A stretch of DNA of 45,071 nt from positions 1-45,071 of the forward strand of contig JAEUQR010000145.1 in the NCBI GenBank assembly GCA_016789705.1, given 5' to 3'. A program made the translations under genes and the position numbers. The DNA is from Acidobacteriota bacterium (GTDB lineage: Bacteria; Acidobacteriota; Vicinamibacteria; Vicinamibacterales; UBA2999). Positions 40,954 to 45,071 of this stretch are shown here, piece by piece. The notes below the pieces were generated by a model. That model was not told where the DNA came from, ran no database searches, and saw nothing but the letters and a program-made list of their open reading frames with translations. How positions within the stretch are numbered: the first letter of the stretch is position 1; each line of letters begins with the position of its first letter.

Positions 40954-41511
40954 CTACCCGTTGAAGGGGTAGCCGAACTTGATGTCCTTGAAGGTCTCGC
41001 CGCCGATGACGACCTCCTTGATGACACCGGTGAACGCCGTCACGCCCTTGAGCGCGGCCGCCGTGCCGCCGAACTGCGACGAGTTGCCCACCGTGTCTCC
41101 CGTAAGGCCGTTGGCCGTGCTGGCGAGCGACACGGCGGTGGCCGTGCCGCCGCCGGGCGTCACTTCCACGGCGATCGCCTTGGCCGGAATGCGCGTGACC
41201 GCGGCGCCGGCCGCGTCGAGCACGTAGGCGGTGAGCAGGCCGCTCGACGGGTCGTGCACGAACTCGAGCTGCGCGACGGTGCCGAGCTTGACGAGCGTGC
41301 CGCCGTGCGGGCTCTTCGGCGCCTCGGGTTCCTTCATCGACGAGTCGGCGGCGCTCATGCCGCCGGCTTCCTCGGGCGACATCTCGCCCACCGTCGTCGG
41401 CTGGATCTTCTCGACCGGCGCCGGAGCCGGTTCCGAGCCACCGCAGGCGGCCGTCAGGCCGGCGGCGAACACAAGGGCGGTGGCAGGCGCGCAAACACGA
41501 ATAGCTCTCAC
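40954..41511 (-). CDS. Putative lipoprotein, first gene of the DUF3299-ABC operon
   Basis: 185 residues from GTG 41511, with GGAGG upstream. The lipobox LTAAC puts the lipidated Cys near residue 22. A flexible acidic stretch (about 25-70, rich in Pro, Glu, Ser and Met) precedes a compact domain: SPHGGTLVKLGTVAQLEFVHDPSSGLLTAYVLDAAG. This HGG...(E/Q)(L/F)(V)...LTAYVLD pattern is found in small periplasmic proteins near metal-related transporters, though I cannot name a family with certainty. The 35-bp gap to the DUF3299 gene suggests cotranscription. A possible -10 box TAGAAT lies at 41570-41575 on the minus strand. Confidence 0.7.
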   Translation of the reverse strand: MRAIRVCAPATALVFAAGLTAACGGSEPAPAPVEKIQPTTVGEMSPEEAGGMSAADSSMKEPEAPKSPHGGTLVKLGTVAQLEFVHDPSSGLLTAYVLDAAGAAVTRIPAKAIAVEVTPGGGTATAVSLASTANGLTGDTVGNSSQFGGTAAALKGVTAFTGVIKEVVIGGETFKDIKFGYPFNG

Positions 41512-41542
41512 GTCGTTGTCCTCCGAAGGGCCTACAAGGCCG

Positions 41543-41561
41543 GGCGGACCGGACGTCCGCC
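41543..41561. promoter_or_regulatory. Hairpin GGCGGAC-N5-GTCCGCC in the lipoprotein operon leader
   Basis: Seven-base perfect arms around CGGAC. It lies between the candidate -10 box and the GTG at 41511 on the minus strand, so it would be in the 5' leader or act as an operator. Its role is not known. Confidence 0.35.
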
Positions 41562-41659
41562 AGACGCTGATTCTATCGTGCCCGCGCGGCCCGGCGCGAC
41601 CTGGCGGGCGCTGGTCACGGCGGAGCTGGCGGGACCAGGGAGTCCGCGGCGTTCGGAGC

Positions 41660-41684
41660 GACGGCGAAGGGCTGGCCCGGCTCC
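41660..41684 (+). repeat. Degenerate copy of the island-flanking repeat
   Basis: It matches the first 25 bases of the copy at 44922-44964 at 22 positions and has the same orientation, so it is inverted relative to 41850-41892. It suggests the 43-bp sequence belongs to a dispersed family and was not created only by the island. Confidence 0.6.
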
Positions 41685-41849
41685 CGCGTCCGGTCCTCCG
41701 CAGGCCGCCAAACGCCAGCGGGGGCGAATGTCGGTGGAAGCGCGGGGCCCCGGGCGGTGCTGCGCGACGCACGGCGTCGCCGCTGTGCCTGAACACCCCA
41801 CGCGGACTTCGGCGCCGCCTCGGCGTTTGACGTCTGACGCCTGCGCGGC

Positions 41850-41892
41850 CTGCTCCGGACGGCCGCCGGACCCGGACCAGCCCTCCGCCGTC
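41850..41892 (-). repeat. 43-bp inverted repeat, left arm of the kinase module
   Basis: It begins CTGCTCCGGACGGCCGCC and ends CAGCCCTCCGCCGTC. All 43 bases are repeated in inverse orientation at 44922-44964. The two arms enclose only the receiver and kinase genes. Internally it has the direct repeat GGTCC/GGGTCC rather than a strong hairpin. Confidence 0.9.
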
Positions 41893-41956
41893 TCGGCCAA
41901 CGGCAGTCGGGCCTATCGTCCTTGCAGCCGTCCAACCTTTCGCTTCAGATCCAACA

Positions 41957-42655
41957 TCACGTTCGACAGCTTGCCCTGGAGGAAGAGGAAGAACACCAAC
42001 AAGGCAGCGAAGAACAAGAACGCCCAGCACGCCCCGTTACCGAACGCAAATAGGTCAGGCCGGCAGCACTGGTCAGCAGGTAAAGCGTCCACTCCGCTCC
42101 CCTGACAATGGCTGCGCGTGACTGCTGGTAGTGCTTGCTTTCAAGCTCACGCACCCTCGACTTGAGCGCGACCTGTTCGGCGTGCGCCTTCTCGAGACGG
42201 CCGATCTCGGCTTCTGCACCTGCGGCCAAACTCCTCGCGGATCCCGACGACTTCGAGAGGGTCGACATTCGGGAGCCGTCCGTATCGCAGTAGGCCGATA
42301 TCTGCCTTACCCACGCGACGAAATCGATGTCGCCCGTCTTCTGCCAGTAGTCGCAGACACCAAACCTCACACACTCGATTAGCTCACGGAGATTGAGCTC
42401 CCTTCCAGTAAAGACAATCACTCGCAGGTCGGGTGCGGCATTCGCGAAGCGCTCAAGGACCTGTCTGACGGTGAGTCCGTCCCATGTATGGTGGAGCAAC
42501 ACCAAGTCCGGGGCATTTTCTTTCGCCGCAGCGATCGCCGGATCGGGGCTGATGAATGGCCTGAACTGAATCGTCGAGCCGTCTGAGCGCGCCGCGCTAG
42601 CCAGAAGGACCGCTAGGGACTGGGCGTCTGCATCGACCACCAACACCTTGATCAT
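41957..42655 (-). CDS. Degenerate receiver-domain protein with coiled coil and membrane segment; likely frameshifted near its end
   Basis: 232 residues as read. Residues 1-120 have a CheY-like receiver fold: VLVVDAD at the start, DLVLLHHTWDG where the phospho-acceptor should be (His55 in place of Asp, with a shortened loop), Thr83 in VFTG and Lys106 in WQKTG. It probably cannot be phosphorylated normally. A coiled coil follows (about 145-180), then hydrophobic WTLYLLTSAAGLTYL. From about residue 203 the frame gives a Ser/Arg/Cys-rich tail, while the alternative frame continues as GACWAFLFFAALLVFFLFLQ, then a basic amphipathic end, to a TAG at 41913-41915. A single-base frameshift near 42045 (true or a sequence error) is therefore likely, with an intact product of about 248 residues. 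It starts 3 bp after the kinase stop. Confidence 0.75.
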   Translation of the reverse strand: MIKVLVVDADAQSLAVLLASAARSDGSTIQFRPFISPDPAIAAAKENAPDLVLLHHTWDGLTVRQVLERFANAAPDLRVIVFTGRELNLRELIECVRFGVCDYWQKTGDIDFVAWVRQISAYCDTDGSRMSTLSKSSGSARSLAAGAEAEIGRLEKAHAEQVALKSRVRELESKHYQQSRAAIVRGAEWTLYLLTSAAGLTYLRSVTGRAGRSCSSLPCWCSSSSSRASCRT

Positions 42656-42658
42656 TCG

Positions 42659-44815
42659 CTAGCCCCAATTCCTGATAGAAAACCTGGAGTTCAACACGTA
42701 GGTCTTGGGAAGGACCTTGACACCGATGCGAGCGGCGTCCTCAATGACGGCCGCCTGCTCGAAGAGGTTGGTCACCAACACGGATCGCTCCTGCAGCTGC
42801 AACTCTTCGATGATTTGCAGGCCTGTTTGGTCGTCGTTCTCGAATCGCTGGTCAACGAGAAACATGGTACCTGTAGTAAGCGCGGCTTGGTCGTTTCGCT
42901 TCAAAGCCTGAGGGCTGTCGACATGGATCAAGGTTGGTCGCAGCTCATCCGGCCCATCGATGCCCTTGTATCGGTCCGCCACGGCCTTCTGCCAGTATTC
43001 GAACGCCGACATCTCATCGTCGACGACGACCAGGACAGTCGCAGGCGACAGTGGGATCGAATCAACGAACCAGCTCGGCGCCTTTGCGAGCGGCAACAGA
43101 AGCCTCATCGTTGTGCCGTTGGCTCCCGATTCCATGAGCTTGATCGAGCCGCCCCAGCGCTGCGCGCGGTCCAAAGCACTCGGGAGGCCATGTCCTCGGT
43201 CTGGTCCGGCCTTTGTCGTCACTTCGTGGCTGAAGATTCGCGACTGCAGGTCCACCGGAATGCCTGCGCCGTTGTCGGACACGTCAACAGCGACGAATTC
43301 GTTGATCTTGTGGAGCGTCATGCCAACACGCGCCGGTCTTTCTGTCGTAGCTGCCTCAACTGCATTCTTGAGCAGGTTCGAAAGGATGCGACTTACATCA
43401 GCACCGGGCACCGCAACAAACGCCTCTTGCCCGTCAATGGACGGCCCGTGGACAATCTTGACATCTCGCATGTCGCTGAAATATTGCCGGCAAGCCGTGT
43501 CGATGGCCCCGCGCAGATAAGTTACCGACGAGTTGATGGCGTCATCGCCAAGTCCGAGGGCTTCGACCGTTAGACGCAGAGAGAGGTACTCGGCATACGC
43601 GTTGATGTCGTCGATCAATCCGTCGAACCGCTGCATCTCCCTTCCATCGAGCCGTTCTCGAACGTCGTCTTTGAGTCCGCGGAGGCCTATTGCACGATTG
43701 CGAAAATCATGCGCGATCGTTTGCGCTTTCTCTTCGATCTTGGTCTTCGCATTGCCAAGACTGGCGCGGGCTTCGTCGAGAGAGTTCAGCGCGAACGCGG
43801 TCTGGTGCGCCAGCCAGGCAATCAGCAGCCCGCATGCTGCGACAGCGCCAAGCAGGCCTATCGCAAGCCCATAGCCTTGCGCTGGCGCAGGTGCGAACAC
43901 CTCTAGGGTCATCGGGCTGCCAGATGCCACTGTCCGCAGCGACATCTGGCCGTCGGCGCGTTCAGAAACGCCGGAGATAGTAGTTCCGCCGATCGTCCGA
44001 AGGTGATACGACGTAGCTGGTCTGATGTCGGGGAAGGCAACCGAAGCGAATAGCACGTGGCCCGGAGTTCCCGGGATAGGTAGCAGGTAGGTCAGGTAGT
44101 CGCCGTCCCGACCGTCGAACCGACTATGTCTGAGCACATAGTCCTTCTGGGCGAGCACCAGAGCACGAAGTCCGGGTACTTCGTCGTCAAGCGTTAGGCT
44201 CGTAAGCCGAAGCTGGGTCGCGTAAGGGGCGACGAGCAACGCGTTCCCCTCAGCGTCAAGCTCGCCAATCATCAGTAGGCCCGGATACTCGAGAAGCAGC
44301 CTATCGAGCAGCAGACGCCGTTCCCTAGCGATGAGCCTACCGCCAAAAGCTCGCGGAAGTCCGCGCGTCAATTGCCACACCTGAAGTGCTCCGGCTGAGA
44401 GGCTGGCGTACGCGATGCGCCGTTGTGGTCCCTGGCGGGCCGTCAGGTAGGTGGAGAGGGTATTGGAGTTCGAGAGGCGCCTTGTCTCGATTGGCGACAA
44501 GACCCTGCCCACCAGCGAGTCGTCCTGAACTGCTGCGCCCGCTCCGAAAGGCCCCAAAGCAGAGGTCCTAGCCAGTAGCTCAGCTGGCCACTCGAATGCG
44601 GCCAGAATCTGCTCGCGAGTCTCTGCAAGCTGCGCGAATCGGCTCTCTGCGAACTGGTGGCTTTGCTCGAGAGCATCCCGGTGTGCGCGCCAAGTCCACG
44701 CGACTGCAGCTATCAGGCCTACCAAGCAGACCAGCGCCCCAGAGAGCGCGATGCGATACGTGGGTTGGCTCGCTCCAGCCACTCGGAATAGGGATAGGGT
44801 GCTGAAGCGCAGCAT
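42659..44815 (-). CDS. Membrane hybrid histidine kinase with C-terminal receiver
   Basis: 718 residues. Helix 1 is at about 22-42 and helix 2 at about 315-337. Between them is a periplasmic sensor of about 270 residues, with LLLEYPGLLMIGELDAEGNALLVAP resembling a Cache-type fold. A coiled coil (343-365) leads to the H-box IAHDFRN with His369. The N-box SNLLKNAVEAA (about 479-489), G1 DNGAGIP (514-520) and G2 GHGLP (541-545) complete the ATPase. Residues about 593-710 form a receiver with VVVDDE, phospho-acceptor Asp655 in FLVDQRFENDDQTG, Thr682 and Lys704 (LPKTY). No DNA-binding output is present here or in the partner gene. The genes around it are strongly GC-biased, while this one uses many A/T-ending codons, a sign of transfer. 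Confidence 0.92.
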   Translation of the reverse strand: MLRFSTLSLFRVAGASQPTYRIALSGALVCLVGLIAAVAWTWRAHRDALEQSHQFAESRFAQLAETREQILAAFEWPAELLARTSALGPFGAGAAVQDDSLVGRVLSPIETRRLSNSNTLSTYLTARQGPQRRIAYASLSAGALQVWQLTRGLPRAFGGRLIARERRLLLDRLLLEYPGLLMIGELDAEGNALLVAPYATQLRLTSLTLDDEVPGLRALVLAQKDYVLRHSRFDGRDGDYLTYLLPIPGTPGHVLFASVAFPDIRPATSYHLRTIGGTTISGVSERADGQMSLRTVASGSPMTLEVFAPAPAQGYGLAIGLLGAVAACGLLIAWLAHQTAFALNSLDEARASLGNAKTKIEEKAQTIAHDFRNRAIGLRGLKDDVRERLDGREMQRFDGLIDDINAYAEYLSLRLTVEALGLGDDAINSSVTYLRGAIDTACRQYFSDMRDVKIVHGPSIDGQEAFVAVPGADVSRILSNLLKNAVEAATTERPARVGMTLHKINEFVAVDVSDNGAGIPVDLQSRIFSHEVTTKAGPDRGHGLPSALDRAQRWGGSIKLMESGANGTTMRLLLPLAKAPSWFVDSIPLSPATVLVVVDDEMSAFEYWQKAVADRYKGIDGPDELRPTLIHVDSPQALKRNDQAALTTGTMFLVDQRFENDDQTGLQIIEELQLQERSVLVTNLFEQAAVIEDAARIGVKVLPKTYVLNSRFSIRNWG

Positions 44816-45071
44816 CTTCGGGCGTGAGTGTACCAGAGCGTTCGCCGACCAACGCGTCGAGGTAGGACCCGGGCGCCCCGAACGTAGCGGCCTCGTGCAC
44901 GCGCGTTCGCAGCCCGAATCCGACGGCGGAGGGCTGGTCCGGGTCCGGCGGCCGTCCGGAGCAGATCGTGTCCCGCGGCGTGGTGTAACTGGCGGCAGTG
45001 ACCACCGTGCGATCCGGCAAGGCCGAGTCGATCAGCGTGCGACGGCCGGCAGGCTGATGAGCGGATCATCG
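44816..45071. other. Region upstream of the kinase; no supported complete gene
   Basis: It contains a TACACT -10-like box 11 bases before the kinase ATG (minus strand), the right arm of the 43-bp inverted repeat, and about 100 bp at the window edge. A minus-strand frame ending at a TGA (45032-45034) reads DDPLISLPAVAR and could be the last codons of a gene beyond the window, but it is too short to judge. Confidence 0.5.
44922..44964 (+). repeat. 43-bp inverted repeat, right arm of the kinase module
   Basis: The exact reverse complement of 41850-41892. It lies about 107 bp upstream of the kinase start codon. Flanking sequence beyond the 43 bases is not shared between the two arms, so the ends are sharp. 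Confidence 0.9.

Larger units (their letters stand above)
41512..41912. other. Intergenic region with hairpin and dispersed repeats, no supported gene
   Basis: About 400 bp between the lipoprotein start and the frameshifted end of the receiver gene. It holds the hairpin at 41543-41561, a candidate -10 box (41570-41575) for the lipoprotein operon, a degenerate repeat at 41660-41684 and one arm of the 43-bp inverted repeat at 41850-41892. Open frames here are Arg/Pro/Ala-rich and conflict with each other, so I take them as chance frames in GC-rich DNA. Confidence 0.6.

Noticed and set aside
41231..41830. Plus-strand frame of about 200 codons before the kinase module
   Set aside because: It overlaps the lipoprotein gene and repeats, and its Arg/Pro/Ala-rich product resembles nothing known.
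41954..42030. Ser/Arg/Cys-rich C-terminus of the receiver protein as its real end
   Set aside because: The alternative frame continues a clear membrane segment and a basic helix to a stop at 41913, so the printed tail looks like a frameshift product.
44580..45020. Minus-strand frame of 146 codons overlapping the kinase start
   Set aside because: It overlaps the kinase gene in another frame and crosses the 43-bp repeat; no domain is visible.
45032..45071. Possible last codons of a minus-strand gene at the window edge
   Set aside because: Only twelve residues before a stop; too little to support a gene.
1..45071. tRNA, rRNA or riboswitch
   Set aside because: No cloverleaf, rRNA segment or known aptamer pattern was recognised by eye; a covariance-model search would be the decisive test.

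Overview
The window is GC-rich bacterial DNA. Two large FtsX-type permeases of the kind described as acidobacterial duplicated orphan permeases, a DUF1552 protein followed by an ankyrin protein, an Oar-like TonB receptor beside a secreted PIG-L deacetylase, and a very high G+C third codon position together suggest an Acidobacteriota genome, probably near the Vicinamibacteria. This is inferred from gene content only; there is no rRNA or tRNA gene in the window.

Layout. 1-1753 (+): the end of a DUF1552 gene and an exported ankyrin-repeat protein. 1910-11799 (-): a tightly packed ten-gene operon hyaA-hyaB-hyaC-hyaD-hypA-hypB-hypF-hypC-hypD-hypE. It encodes a membrane-bound, O2-tolerant type (group 1d-like) [NiFe] uptake hydrogenase and a full Hyp maturation set. 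Divergent from it is a di-haem cytochrome c peroxidase (12128-13135, +). The 328-bp gap between them holds two outward-facing -24/-12 (sigma54-like) promoter matches and two palindromes, so shared control is likely. 13242-17462: msrB (-), then a coupled PfkB kinase-GH4 glycosidase-APC permease operon (+). 17570-20008: ADOP permease (+). 20115-26035 (-): PIG-L deacetylase and TonB-dependent receptor. 26153-29497: a secreted protein built of three copies of one domain (-), an MFS transporter (+) and a metallo-beta-lactamase lipoprotein (+). 29535-32923 (-): a sorbosone-dehydrogenase-like protein fused to Ig/FnIII domains and a CAP-domain protein. 33049-34410 (+): a secreted M24 peptidase. 34380-35055: a REP-associated tyrosine transposase (RAYT) unit, then a methyltransferase. 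35922-41511 (-): lipoprotein, DUF3299 protein, LolD-type ATPase, MacB/FtsX permease and a second ADOP. 41957-44815 (-): a hybrid histidine kinase with a membrane-anchored degenerate receiver, enclosed by a perfect 43-bp inverted repeat.

Three observations stand out. (1) Short repeats with cores GGGGTCTGTCAC or GGGGACTGTCCCC sit at or immediately after the stop codons of ten genes, sometimes supplying the stop codon; the one RAYT gene seen here is bounded by the second type. (2) The hydrogenase and peroxidase appear to share a divergent sigma54 control region. (3) The kinase/pseudo-receiver pair lies between inverted repeats, in sequence that looks less GC-biased than its neighbours, as expected of an acquired signalling module.
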